A DNA stretch of 52,888 nt from CAYQDR01 sp964416315 (GTDB lineage Bacteria; Methylomirabilota; Methylomirabilia; Rokubacteriales; DASRDR01): NCBI GenBank assembly GCA_964416315.1, contig CAYQDR010000019.1, positions 1-52,888 of the forward strand. Direction: 5' to 3'. Position 1 is the first letter of the stretch, and the number at the start of each line of letters is the position of its first letter. Of this stretch, positions 24,962 to 34,665 are shown one piece after another. Under the pieces are notes generated by a model that did no database searches, was not told the DNA's origin, and was given only the letters and a program-made list of their open reading frames with translations. The translations under genes and the position numbers were made by a program.

Positions 24962-26665
24962 ATGCGGGCAGAGGAGAGCGGGCGGGTGGTGGCGCCGGGC
25001 GTCCTGGTCGCCTTGCTCGCGCTGGCGGCGGCGATCCGGGCGGGGGTCGTCCTGAACGCCCCGCTCGACCCCGACGAGAGCCAGCACCTGCAGGCCGCCT
25101 GGCTCGTCGGTCAGGGGCAGGTGCCGTACGCCGACTTCTGGGAGCACCACGCCCCGCTCCTCTACTACCTGCTCGCGCCGCTCACGCGCTGGCTCGCCGA
25201 GGGCCCGGCCGTGTACTTCGCGGGCCGCGCCGCGATGCTCGTCGGAGCGGCGGGCGCGCTCGCGCTGGTCTGGCGGCTCGCGCGCCCGCTCGGGGCCGCC
25301 CCGGCGGCGTCGGCGCTCGTGCTCCTCGCCTTCCTCCCGTCGTTCGTCGAGCTGACGACGGAGGTGCGGCCCGACGTCCCCGCGCTCGCGACGTGGCTGG
25401 CCGCGTTGCTCTTCCTGGTCGAGTGGCGACAGCGCGGGCGCCCGGCTCGGCTCTGGGCGGCGGGCCTGGCGCTCGGCGTGACGGGCGCGCTGACGCCGAA
25501 GGCGATCTACGGCGCCATCGGCATGGCCGTGGCGGTGGCGGTCGCCGCCTTCGACGGGACGCCCGGCGGCCCGGGGCGGTCGCTCGCCGGGCTCCTCCGG
25601 CTCGCCGCCGGCGCCGGCGCGCCGGTCCTCGCGTCCCTCGTCGGCCTCTGGCTCGCCGGGGGCGCGGCGGCGCTGGACGGCTTCGTCGAGCACGTGCTCG
25701 CGCGCAACCTGGATTTTCCCGACTTCACCAAGCACACGCCGATCGGCGCGGAGGGCCTGGGCTTCGGCCTGCTCGCGGCCGCCGGCGTGGGGCTCGCCGC
25801 GCGGCACGAAGGCCGGGCGCTCCTGGCGCACCCCCTGCACGGCCCGCTGCTCGTGCCCGCGGCCGTCGTGAGCGCGGCCCTCCTCCTCCCGGCGACGCCC
25901 GCCGTGTACCGCCACGCGTGGCTCCCGGTCGTCGCCGTCGGCGCCGTGTACGCGGGCCTGGCCCTGGCGGAGCTCGGGGCGTGGGCGCGCGCGCGGCGAG
26001 GCCGCGGCCCCGCGGCGCTCGCCGTCCTGGCGCTGGTCTCTGGCCTTGTCGTCCCCGCGGGCGCGTCGCTGCGCGAAGCCCTCCGCGAGCGCAACGCGGG
26101 GCAGCTCCGCGTGATGCGCCTCGAGCTCCGCCACGCGTGCCCCGGTGAGCCGGTCCTCGACGGGACGGGGCTCTTCGTCTTCCGCCCGGCAGCGCACCGG
26201 TTCCGCGTCCTGATCAACGGCGTCCGCTACTGGGTCGCGAACGGCGTCGTCCCGGAGGAGCGGCTGGTCGAGGATCTCCAGCGCAGCCGGCCGCGCGTCG
26301 TCTACCCGGACTGGCGCGTCCGAGCGATGATCGGGCCGTTCGCCGGGTTTCTCGAGGCGCGCTACGTCCCGCTCCCTGACGGGCTCCTGGTCCCCGGCGC
26401 GAGCATCGCCGCGCGGGGCGGCGTCGGGCGCGCCCGGGTGGAGCTTCCGGTCCCCGGGCCGTACCGGCTGGTTGCCAGCCCCGGGCTCGAGATCGCGATC
26501 GACGGGAGGCCGGCCGCGCCCGGACTCGTGGCGCTCGACGCCGGCGACCACGAGGTCGCGTGGTCGGGCCCGGGCGGCCGGGTCCGCCTCGTCGCCTACA
26601 CGTGCCCGGAGCGCCGGGCTCTCGGGGCCTCAAATCGCTTGACCGCGCGGGGAGCCGGGGACTAG
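24962..26665 (+). CDS. GT-C family membrane glycosyltransferase (PMT/ArnT-like)
   Basis: A 567-aa polytopic protein of the family 39/83 type, which transfers sugars from lipid carriers on the outer face of the inner membrane. The first loop carries the metal-binding motif LDPDESQHL, and DFWEHHAPLLYYL matches the conserved second loop motif. About ten helices span residues 15-390; the last ~180 residues are a periplasmic beta-rich domain. The start at 24962 is preceded by GGGAGGGGG. The acceptor cannot be told from sequence. Confidence 0.85.
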   Translation: MRAEESGRVVAPGVLVALLALAAAIRAGVVLNAPLDPDESQHLQAAWLVGQGQVPYADFWEHHAPLLYYLLAPLTRWLAEGPAVYFAGRAAMLVGAAGALALVWRLARPLGAAPAASALVLLAFLPSFVELTTEVRPDVPALATWLAALLFLVEWRQRGRPARLWAAGLALGVTGALTPKAIYGAIGMAVAVAVAAFDGTPGGPGRSLAGLLRLAAGAGAPVLASLVGLWLAGGAAALDGFVEHVLARNLDFPDFTKHTPIGAEGLGFGLLAAAGVGLAARHEGRALLAHPLHGPLLVPAAVVSAALLLPATPAVYRHAWLPVVAVGAVYAGLALAELGAWARARRGRGPAALAVLALVSGLVVPAGASLREALRERNAGQLRVMRLELRHACPGEPVLDGTGLFVFRPAAHRFRVLINGVRYWVANGVVPEERLVEDLQRSRPRVVYPDWRVRAMIGPFAGFLEARYVPLPDGLLVPGASIAARGGVGRARVELPVPGPYRLVASPGLEIAIDGRPAAPGLVALDAGDHEVAWSGPGGRVRLVAYTCPERRALGASNRLTARGAGD

Positions 26666-26686
26666 GCTGGCCTCGGGAGGCGAGCC

Positions 26687-27475
26687 GTGCGCACCTACTA
26701 CGCGTGGAAGAGCGGGCAGTTGCGCGAGATCCGGGGCCAGGTCGTGCGGGAGCAGCCGCTGACCGTGTTCGTCAACGGCCAGCGGTTCATCACGCTGCTC
26801 GCCTCGCCCCTGAAGCTCGACTGCCTGGTCGTCGGCTACCTCTGGATGGAGAAGGTCATCGCCTCCCCGGAGGAGATCCGGCGGCTCGTCGTCTCCGAGG
26901 TGGATGGGCGCGCCGAGGTCGAGCTCGGGCGCGAGGTCGAGCTGCCGAAGGAGCGGATCCTGACCTCGGGGTGCGGCGGCGGGATCACCTTCCGGATCGA
27001 CCACCGGCTCTTCCCCCGGATCGAGTCGAGCCTCAGGGTCGAGCCCGCGCGCCTCTTCGACCGGATGAAGGAGCTCTACCTCCGCGCGGTCGGCTACCGC
27101 GCCTCCCGCGGGATCCACGGGGCGGCCCTCGCGGACCCGGACCGGATCCTCTTCATGGCGGAGGACGTGGGGCGCCACAACGCGGTGGACAAGGTGGCGG
27201 GCGAAGCGCTGCTCCAGGGTGTCTCGCTGAAGGATCGGATCCTGCTGAACACCGGGCGGGTCTCGTCCGAGATGCTGCTCAAAGCGGCCCGGATGGGGGT
27301 GCCGCTCGTGGTCTCCCGCACCTCGCCGACCGAGATGGCCGTGGCCCTCGCCGAGCAGCTCGGGATCACCGTCGTCGGATACCTCCAGCACGACAGCTTC
27401 AACCTCTACGCCGGCGGGGAAGCGCTCGTCCTCGACGAGGCCCGGCGGGAGGCGCCGTCCGCGACGCCCGCCTGA
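26687..27475 (+). CDS. fdhD: Formate dehydrogenase sulfurtransferase FdhD
   Basis: Delivers sulfur from IscS to the bis-MGD cofactor, needed to activate formate dehydrogenase. The 262-aa protein has the family signatures EDVGRHNAVDK, NTGRVSSEML and VSRTSPTEMAVALA. The catalytic loop reads TSGCGGGI, with one Cys, where E. coli FdhD has two (CxxC). It starts with GTG, GGAGGCGAG upstream. It is on the opposite strand from the formate dehydrogenase operon, 5 kb away, which supports a formate dehydrogenase identity for that enzyme. Confidence 0.94.
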   Translation: MRTYYAWKSGQLREIRGQVVREQPLTVFVNGQRFITLLASPLKLDCLVVGYLWMEKVIASPEEIRRLVVSEVDGRAEVELGREVELPKERILTSGCGGGITFRIDHRLFPRIESSLRVEPARLFDRMKELYLRAVGYRASRGIHGAALADPDRILFMAEDVGRHNAVDKVAGEALLQGVSLKDRILLNTGRVSSEMLLKAARMGVPLVVSRTSPTEMAVALAEQLGITVVGYLQHDSFNLYAGGEALVLDEARREAPSATPA

Positions 27476-28200
27476 CGCCTGCCCGCGGGCGCGCTCGACC
27501 GCGCTCCCTCCTGCGCGCCCTCCAGTGGACCGCGGGAGTCGTGTGCCTCCCCCTCGCTCCGGCCGCCCTGGCGGCGGAGCTCACGCTCGGCCTCACGGGC
27601 GGAGTCACGCTCGTCGGCGAGCAGGACGTGAAGCTCGTTCGGTTCGGCGCCGACCGCGAGCTCGTCGCGCTCGACGAGCGCCGCGGGGAGGAGCCCTCCC
27701 CGGGCCCGCTCGCCGGCCTCACGCTGACGGCGTGGGGCGTGCCGTGGCCATGGCTCGGCGTCCAGCTCGACGGGCTCTACTGGACATCCACGACGACCGT
27801 GACCGGGCCGGCCGACGGCGCGCGGCTCGGGATCGACCAGGCCCGCGCGGCGTTCCTGCTCTCCGTCCTCGGCCGGGTCGCGCTCGACGACGCGCGCGGC
27901 GCGTTCTTCTACGGTGGGCTCGGTGGGGGGCTCGTCTGGAGCCGTGTGAGCCCGGGCGGCGACGACCTGGGTCCCGGCGTGGGCGTGGTCGCGGGCGTCG
28001 CGGTGCCCCTCGCCGCCCGCGTGCGCCTCCGGGTGGAGCTCCGCTACCTGGTCGCGCCCGACGTGGACGCCTCCGCGCGGCCGGGCCTGCGCGCGGAGAC
28101 CTCCGGCAGCGCCGACGGCAACCCCGCCCACACGCTCTTCGGGCCGCACCTGGACACCCAGTTCGTCCCGTTGCTCGTCGGCCTGGACTGGGTGTTCTAA
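27472..28200 (+). CDS. Predicted outer-membrane beta-barrel protein
   Basis: About 242 aa from the earliest candidate start. A signal peptide (Arg-rich, then ALQWTAGVVCLPLAPAALAAE) leads into alternating strands rich in Gly and aromatics, and the protein ends in Phe (LLVGLDWVF), as outer-membrane proteins do. No ATG, GTG or TTG fits before the signal peptide; CTG at 27472 overlaps the fdhD stop (CTGA), and GTG at 27541 would cut the signal. The stop touches the convergent SDR stop. Function unknown; size and strands resemble OmpW/outer membrane beta-barrel domain proteins. Confidence 0.7.
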   Translation: MTPARGRARPRSLLRALQWTAGVVCLPLAPAALAAELTLGLTGGVTLVGEQDVKLVRFGADRELVALDERRGEEPSPGPLAGLTLTAWGVPWPWLGVQLDGLYWTSTTTVTGPADGARLGIDQARAAFLLSVLGRVALDDARGAFFYGGLGGGLVWSRVSPGGDDLGPGVGVVAGVAVPLAARVRLRVELRYLVAPDVDASARPGLRAETSGSADGNPAHTLFGPHLDTQFVPLLVGLDWVF

Positions 28201-28965
28201 TCAGGCGAGGTGGCCGCCGTCCAGGACGATGGTCTGGCCGGTGACGTAGCTCGCCGCGTCCGAGCAGAGGTAGACGACCGCGCCGGGGATCTCCTCCGGC
28301 TGCCCCGTCCGGCCCATCGGCGTCGTCTTGAGGTACTGCTGGAGGAGGTCGGGGTTCTTCCAGAGCGCCTCGCTGAAGCGGGTCTCCACGAGCGCCGGCG
28401 CCACGGCGTTCACGCGCACCCCGAAGGGGGCGAGCTCCTTGGCGAGGACGCGCGTGAGCATGAGCACGGCCGCCTTCGAGACCGAGTAGGCCCCGAGCCC
28501 CGGGCTCGCGCGCAGGCCCCCGGTCGACGCCACGTTGACGATCGCCCCCTTCCCGGCGGCGAGCATCCGCTTGCCGGCGAGCTGCGCCGCGAAGAGGTAG
28601 CCCTTCACGTTGAGCGCCATGATCTTGTCCCAGGCGGCCTCGTCGATCTCGATCAGCGGGCCGAAGACGGGGTTCGTCGCCGCGTTGTTCACGAGGATGT
28701 CGAGGCGGCCCAGCTCCCGGGACGCCGTCTCGATGAGCCGCTCGATCTCGGGGGGGCGGGCCATGTGGGTCGCGAGCGGGAGCGCCCGCCGCCCCAGGCT
28801 CACGATCTCGTGGGCCACGGCCTCGAGGTCCGACTGCTTCCGGGCGGCGAGCGCGACGTGCGCGCCGGCGCGGGCGAGGGCGAGCGCAATGGCGCGGCCG
28901 ATGCCGCGGCTCGCGCCGGTGACGATGGCCACGCGGTCGTCCAGGCGGAAGTCCGGGATCTCCAT
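28201..28965 (-). CDS. Short-chain dehydrogenase/reductase
   Basis: A classical NAD(P)-dependent SDR, 254 aa. The cofactor motif is TGASRGIGRAIA, then LDILVNNAATNP, catalytic Ser in VASTGG, and YSVSK (Tyr/Lys). The C-terminus VTGQTIVLDGGHLA is typical. The Arg after the second strand (ALAARKQ) hints at NADP. The ATG at 28965 has AAGGAGG in front. Substrate unknown. Confidence 0.92.
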   Translation of the reverse strand: MEIPDFRLDDRVAIVTGASRGIGRAIALALARAGAHVALAARKQSDLEAVAHEIVSLGRRALPLATHMARPPEIERLIETASRELGRLDILVNNAATNPVFGPLIEIDEAAWDKIMALNVKGYLFAAQLAGKRMLAAGKGAIVNVASTGGLRASPGLGAYSVSKAAVLMLTRVLAKELAPFGVRVNAVAPALVETRFSEALWKNPDLLQQYLKTTPMGRTGQPEEIPGAVVYLCSDAASYVTGQTIVLDGGHLA

Positions 28966-29059
28966 GGAAGCCTCCTTGGGCTGCAGGGAGGGTCGCCCGC
29001 TATTAGGGAGGGCGGCCCCGCCGACTGTCAACGACCCCGGGCGGGGGCCGCCGCCGGGG

Positions 29060-29068
29060 TGCTAGAAT
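29060..29068 (+). promoter_or_regulatory. Extended -10 promoter of hemCDB
   Basis: TGCTAGAAT, an extended -10 element with no good -35. Transcription would start near 29075, about 47 bases before the hemC ATG. The leader holds two tiny reading frames (ATG at 29089, ten codons; GTG at 29115). Confidence 0.5.
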
Positions 29069-29121
29069 CAGCTATCTTTCACCTCACCATGGGGCAAGCG
29101 TCGGGGGACTCACCGTGAGCG

Positions 29122-30063
29122 ATGTCGAGCGGCTCAGTGGCTGACCGTGTCCGGATCGGGACGCGCGGCAGCCGCCTGGCCCTCCGCCAGGCCGAGGTCG
29201 TGGCCGACGCGCTCCGGCGCGCGTGGCCGGAGCTCGTCGTGGAGCTCACGCCGATCCGGACCACGGGGGACCGCTTGCCGGACGCCAACCTGGCGCTCGT
29301 CGGCGGTAAAGGGCTGTTCGTGCGGGAGATCGACGAGGCCCTCCTCGACGGCCGCATCGAGCTCGCCGTCCACAGCCTCAAGGACCTGCCGGCCGAGCGC
29401 CCCGCGGGGCTGGTCCTCGCGGCGTTCCCGGAGCGTGACGATCCGCGCGACGTCCTGGTCAGCCGCGCGGGGCGTGGACTCGAGGCGCTGCCCCGCGGCG
29501 CGCGGGTGGGGACGGCGAGCCTCCGGCGGCGCGTCCAGCTCCAGGCCCTCCGCCCCGACCTCGCGGTCGAGCTGATCCGGGGCAACGTGGACACGCGCCT
29601 CCGGAAGCTCGACGAAGGGCTCTACGACGCCGTGGTCCTCGCCGCCGCCGGGCTCGACCGGCTCGGCGTCGCCCGGTCCACGGTGGAGGTGCTCGACGCG
29701 GCGCGGATGCTCCCGGCGGTGGGGCAGGGGACGCTGGCGGTGGAGGCCCGCGCTGACGACGCGGCGACGCGTCGGCTGGTCGGGGTGCTCGACCACGCCG
29801 ACACGCGGGTGGCGGCGGAGGCGGAGCGGGGGTTCCTGGCGGCCATCGGCGGGTCGTGCACGACCCCGCTCGCCGCCTACGCCCGCCCGGAGCAGGGTGT
29901 GTTCCGGCTGGACGCCCTCGTCGCGACGCCGGACGGCGCGCGGATCCTGCGCGACGGCGCGGACGGGGACCCGCGTGACGCCGCGGCGCTCGGCCGCCGG
30001 GTGGCGGAGCGGATGCTCGCGGCCGGCGCCGGCGAGATCGTCCGGGCCGGCCAGGCCGCGTGA
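29122..30063 (+). CDS. hemC: Porphobilinogen deaminase
   Basis: Joins four porphobilinogens to hydroxymethylbilane in haem and sirohaem synthesis. The 313-aa protein has GTRGSRLALRQAE, the catalytic Asp region AVHSLKDLP, and the dipyrromethane-cofactor Cys246 in GGSCTTPLAAYA. First of a tight hemC-hemD-hemB set; its stop overlaps the hemD start (GTGA). hemA, often upstream, is not here. Confidence 0.96.
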   Translation: MSSGSVADRVRIGTRGSRLALRQAEVVADALRRAWPELVVELTPIRTTGDRLPDANLALVGGKGLFVREIDEALLDGRIELAVHSLKDLPAERPAGLVLAAFPERDDPRDVLVSRAGRGLEALPRGARVGTASLRRRVQLQALRPDLAVELIRGNVDTRLRKLDEGLYDAVVLAAAGLDRLGVARSTVEVLDAARMLPAVGQGTLAVEARADDAATRRLVGVLDHADTRVAAEAERGFLAAIGGSCTTPLAAYARPEQGVFRLDALVATPDGARILRDGADGDPRDAAALGRRVAERMLAAGAGEIVRAGQAA

Positions 30064-30884
30064 CCATGGACGCCGCGGGGGCCCGGTCCGTCCTCGCCGC
30101 CGAGCGGCCGCTGGCCGGCCGGCGCGTCGTCGTGACGCGGCCACGCGCCCAGGCGGCGCGCTTCGCAGCGCTCCTGGAGGCGTACGGGGCCGAGGTCGTG
30201 GCGCTGCCGACGATCCGGCTCGAGCCGCCGGAGGACTGGCGCCCCCTGGACGAGGCGCTCGCGCGGCTGTCCGAGTTCGAGTGGGTGGTGTTCACGAGCG
30301 CCAACGGGGTGGCCGCCTTCCGGGCGCGGCTCGCCCGCGCCGGGCGGGACCGGACGGCGCTCGGGCGCGCGCGGGTCGCGGCGATCGGCCCCGAGACGGC
30401 GCAGGCGCTCCGGACCGCGGGGATCGAGGCGGAGGTCGTGCCGCCCGAGTACCGCGCCGAGGGGTTGGCCGAGGCCATGCGAGCGCGGGTCGGCCCGAGG
30501 GCCGCGGTGCTCGTCGTCCGGGCCGCCGAGGCCCGCGAGGTCCTGCCCGAGGCCCTCGAGCGGCTCGGCGCGCGCGTGACGGTCGCGCCGGCCTACCGAA
30601 CCGTGCTGGTCCGGGAGGGGGCCGCGCAGGTTCTCGCCCTCCTGGAGGCCCGACGCGTGGACGTCGTGACGTTCACCAGCTCCTCGACCGTTCGGGGGTT
30701 CATGACCCTCGCGGGGCCCGAGGAGCTCCGCCGGCTGCTCGCGGGCGTCGCCCTCGCGGCGATCGGTCCCATCACCGCGGCCACCCTCGCCGAGTACGGC
30801 TTCCAGGCGGCGATCGTGCCGGGCGAGTACACCATCCCCGCCCTCGCGGCGGCGATCGCGGCTTATTTCGCTCCTGGCAAGTAG
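30060..30884 (+). CDS. hemD: Uroporphyrinogen-III synthase
   Basis: Cyclises hydroxymethylbilane to uroporphyrinogen III. A 274-aa two-lobe protein with low sequence conservation, recognised by VVVTRPRAQA, EWVVFTSANGVAAF, AIGPETAQAL, VDVVTFTSSSTVRGF and AAIGPITAATLAEYG. Start is GTG overlapping hemC, or ATG two codons later (30066). Confidence 0.92.
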   Translation: MTMDAAGARSVLAAERPLAGRRVVVTRPRAQAARFAALLEAYGAEVVALPTIRLEPPEDWRPLDEALARLSEFEWVVFTSANGVAAFRARLARAGRDRTALGRARVAAIGPETAQALRTAGIEAEVVPPEYRAEGLAEAMRARVGPRAAVLVVRAAEAREVLPEALERLGARVTVAPAYRTVLVREGAAQVLALLEARRVDVVTFTSSSTVRGFMTLAGPEELRRLLAGVALAAIGPITAATLAEYGFQAAIVPGEYTIPALAAAIAAYFAPGK

Positions 30885-30896
30885 GAGGAGTCAGCC

Positions 30897-31895
<999 letters not shown>

Positions 31896-31898
31896 CCC

Positions 31899-31933
31899 CC
31901 TCACCCGGCCCTCTCCCCCGGCGGGGGAGAGGG
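31899..31933. repeat. GC-rich palindrome, family B, at alcohol dehydrogenase start
   Basis: An 11-bp stem, CCCTCTCCCCC (31909-31919) with GGGGGAGAGGG (31923-31933), preceded by CCCCCTCACCC and ending 10 bases before a GTG start. A related copy lies inverted at 34351-34388. Confidence 0.6.
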
Positions 31934-31943
31934 GGAGGTCGCC

Positions 31944-32993
31944 GTGCTGGCCGTCATCAAGGACCCGACGAAGCGGGGCGTCATCCTCGAGGACGTCCCC
32001 GTCCCCCGCGTGGGGCCGTGGGAGGTGCTGGTGCGCGTCCGGGCGGTCGGGATCTGCGGGAGCGACCAGCGGATCTACAACGAGATGAACCCGGCCCGGC
32101 GCCGGCGCTTCATCATCGGCCACGAGATCGCCGGGGAGGTCGTCGCGACCGGGGAGCGCGTCACCGAGGTTCCGGTCGGGACCAGGGTCGGGATCGAGAT
32201 CTGCGTCGGCTGCGGGATCTGCCGCCACTGCAAGGTCGGGCGCGTGAACCTCTGTGAGAAGCTCGAGGAGTTCGGGGTCACCGTGGACGGCGGGATGACC
32301 GAGTTCGTCGCGGCCCCCGCGCGCAACGTCCACCGGCTCCCGCCGGGGCTCGCGTTCGAGAAGGCGGTGCTGGCGGACCCGCTGGCGTGCGTGATCCGGG
32401 GGCTCGAGGTGATCCACGTCACCTCGGGCTCGTGGGTCACGGTGCTCGGGCCCGGGCAGATGGGGCTCCTCGCGACGCAGGTCAACAAGCGGATCCTGCG
32501 CGCCCGGGTGATCATGGTCGGCACGCGCCCCGACCGCCTGGCGCTGGCCCGGGCGATGGGCGCGGACGAGACGGTCGACCTCCACGACGGGGATCCCGTC
32601 GCGGCGGTGCGCGAGCTGACCGACGGGGGCGCCGACTTCGTCTACGAGGCGGCGGGGACCACCCAGGCCCTCGACCAGGCCATCGCGATGGCGCGCAAGG
32701 GCGGCGCCGTGGTGATGCTGACCGTCCACCGCCAGGTCCAGATCAACCTCGAGCCCGCGATCCGGGGGGAGCTCCACCTCGTCGGAGCGATCTGCTACTC
32801 CTACCGGGAGTACGAGCGGGCGCTCGCCCTCCTGGCCGAGGACCGGATCGACGTCGAGCCGCTGCTCCGGCATGTCTTCCCGCTCCACCAGGCCCAGGAC
32901 GCGTTCGACTTCGTCCTCTCCCGTCAGGGCATCAAGGCGATCCTGGTGGTGCCCGAGGGGGGGGCCATCCCCTCGAGAGGAGACAGGTCATGA
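31944..32993 (+). CDS. Zinc-dependent medium-chain alcohol dehydrogenase
   Basis: A 349-aa MDR dehydrogenase of the threonine/sorbitol dehydrogenase type. Catalytic zinc ligands Cys38 (GICGSD), His60-Glu61 (GHEIAG); structural zinc Cys90, Cys93, Cys96, Cys104; coenzyme loop LGPGQMG. NAD- or NADP-linked oxidation of a polyol or amino alcohol is likely; the substrate is not evident. Starts with GTG; its stop overlaps the aminotransferase ATG, suggesting a shared pathway (alcohol to aldehyde/ketone to amine). Confidence 0.9.
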   Translation: MLAVIKDPTKRGVILEDVPVPRVGPWEVLVRVRAVGICGSDQRIYNEMNPARRRRFIIGHEIAGEVVATGERVTEVPVGTRVGIEICVGCGICRHCKVGRVNLCEKLEEFGVTVDGGMTEFVAAPARNVHRLPPGLAFEKAVLADPLACVIRGLEVIHVTSGSWVTVLGPGQMGLLATQVNKRILRARVIMVGTRPDRLALARAMGADETVDLHDGDPVAAVRELTDGGADFVYEAAGTTQALDQAIAMARKGGAVVMLTVHRQVQINLEPAIRGELHLVGAICYSYREYERALALLAEDRIDVEPLLRHVFPLHQAQDAFDFVLSRQGIKAILVVPEGGAIPSRGDRS

Positions 32994-34345
32994 GTGACCT
33001 CCGCAAGGCCGACCTCGCCCACGTCGTCCACCCGTTCACGCTGCTCCGCACGCTTCCCGAGGAGGGTCCGCGGGTCATCGAGCGCGGCGAGGGCGCGGTC
33101 GTCTGGGACGCGGAAGGGCGGGAGTTCCTGGACGGGCTCGCGGGGCTCTGGTGCGTGAACGTGGGCCACGGGCGCAAGGAGATCGTCGACGCGGTCGCCG
33201 AGCAGATGGCGCGCCTGGCCTACGCGCCCACGTTCTTCGGCTTCTCGAACCGCCCGGCGATCGAGCTGGCCGAGCAGCTCGCGGCGCGCGCCCCCCGCGG
33301 GCTCACGCGCGTGCTGTTCACGAACGGCGGCTCCGAGTCGAACGAGACCAACATCAAGATCGCGCGGTACTACTGGAAGCTCAATGGCCGCGCGGACAAG
33401 GTCAAGATCATCTCGCGCCGGAGCGGCTACCACGGCGTGTCGCTCGGGGCGCTGTCGGCGACGGGCATCCCGCGCTTCTGGACGATGTTCGAGCCCCTGG
33501 TCCCGGGGTTCTCCCACATCATGCCGCCGTACTGTTACCGCTGCGACCTCGGGAAGACCTATCCGGCGTGCGCGGTCGCCTGCGCGGGGGAGCTCGAGGC
33601 CGCGATCCGCCGCGAGGGCGCCGATACGGTCGCGGCCTTCATCGCCGAGCCCGTCATGGGCGCGGGCGGGGTCATCGTCCCGCCCCCGGAATACTTGCGG
33701 GAGATCGAGGCGATCTGCCGGCGGCACGACGTCCTGCTGATCCTCGACGAGGTCATCACCGGATTCGGCCGAACCGGGACACTCTTCGCGTGCGAGCAGT
33801 GGGGGGTCGAGCCGGATCTCCTCTCGGTCGCGAAGGGGATCACGAGCGCCTATGTGCCGATGGGCGCGGCGCTCGTCCACGAGCGGATCTACCGGGACCT
33901 CGCGGGGAAGGGGCCGGCCGACCTCCCGTTCCTCCACGGCTTCACCTACGGCGGGCACCCCGTGGCGGCCGCCGCGGCCCTCCGGAACCTCGAGATCCTG
34001 GAGCGCGAGCGGCTGGCCGACAACGCCGCCGTGGTCGGGGCGCGCCTCAAGAGCCGGCTGGAGGCGCTGCAGGAGCTTCCCGTCGTGGGCGACGTCCGCG
34101 GGATCGGGCTGATGCTCGGGGTGGAGCTGGTGCGCGACCGGGCGACGCGGGCGCCGTACCCGGCCGAGGCGGGGCTCGGCCGGCGGGTGGCCCGGCACGC
34201 GTACGACGCGGGGCTCATCCTGCGCGCGATCGGCGACACGATCGCGCTGGCCCCCCCGCTGGTGTTGAGCCCCGTGCAGGCGGACGAGATCGCCCGGATC
34301 CTGGGCCGCGCGATCGAACGCGCCGCGGCCGAGGTGCAGGCGTGA
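32990..34345 (+). CDS. Class III PLP-dependent aminotransferase
   Basis: A 451-aa omega-aminotransferase. Visible: GLWCVNVGHGRKE, FTNGGSESNETNIKIAR, SGYHGVSLGALS, LDEVITGFGRTG (Asp contacting the PLP ring nitrogen), and the PLP Lys in SVAKGITSAYVPMGA. The sequence style is that of beta-alanine/putrescine-pyruvate aminotransferases. The ATG overlaps the preceding gene's stop (ATGA) after AGGAGA. Confidence 0.92.
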   Translation: MSDLRKADLAHVVHPFTLLRTLPEEGPRVIERGEGAVVWDAEGREFLDGLAGLWCVNVGHGRKEIVDAVAEQMARLAYAPTFFGFSNRPAIELAEQLAARAPRGLTRVLFTNGGSESNETNIKIARYYWKLNGRADKVKIISRRSGYHGVSLGALSATGIPRFWTMFEPLVPGFSHIMPPYCYRCDLGKTYPACAVACAGELEAAIRREGADTVAAFIAEPVMGAGGVIVPPPEYLREIEAICRRHDVLLILDEVITGFGRTGTLFACEQWGVEPDLLSVAKGITSAYVPMGAALVHERIYRDLAGKGPADLPFLHGFTYGGHPVAAAAALRNLEILERERLADNAAVVGARLKSRLEALQELPVVGDVRGIGLMLGVELVRDRATRAPYPAEAGLGRRVARHAYDAGLILRAIGDTIALAPPLVLSPVQADEIARILGRAIERAAAEVQA

Positions 34346-34350
34346 TCCTC

Positions 34351-34388
34351 CCTCTCCCTCCTGGGAGGGAGAGGGGTGGGGTGAGGGT
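34351..34388. repeat. GC-rich palindrome, family B, inverted copy
   Basis: CCTCTCCCTCC (34351-34361) and GGAGGGAGAGG (34364-34374) form an 11-bp stem with a TG loop, then GGGGTGAGGG. It is the reverse orientation of the 31899 element and lies upstream of the AsnC-domain gene. Confidence 0.6.
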
Positions 34389-34409
34389 GGACCCGAGAGG
34401 AGGAGAGCG

Positions 34410-34637
34410 ATGGTCGCGGGTGTGCTGATTCGCTGTGCACCGCAGAAGGAGGCCGAGGTGCTGGACGCCCTCCGGAAGCTGGAGGGGCTGTCCTACGTGC
34501 ACCTCCTGTTCGGCCGGTACGACATGGTGGCGCTGATCCGGGCGCTCGACCTGCACGCGGCGTCGGAGGTGGTCGGGCAGATCCGGGCGATCGACGGCGT
34601 GGTCTCCACGGAGACCCTGGTGGTTCGTCCGACCTAG
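34410..34637 (+). CDS. Stand-alone AsnC/Lrp ligand-binding (RAM) domain protein
   Basis: A 75-aa protein that is only the effector-binding half of an Lrp/AsnC regulator (VAGVLIRCAPQKEAEVLDAL, GRYDMVALIRA, IRAIDGVVSTETLVV); the DNA-binding HTH is absent. Such single domains form oligomers that bind amino acids. It may sense the substrate of the adjoining aminotransferase or transporter. GAGGAGGAGAG precedes the ATG. Confidence 0.88.
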   Translation: MVAGVLIRCAPQKEAEVLDALRKLEGLSYVHLLFGRYDMVALIRALDLHAASEVVGQIRAIDGVVSTETLVVRPT

Positions 34638-34665
34638 TCACCCTCAGCGGGAGGAGGTCATTCCC

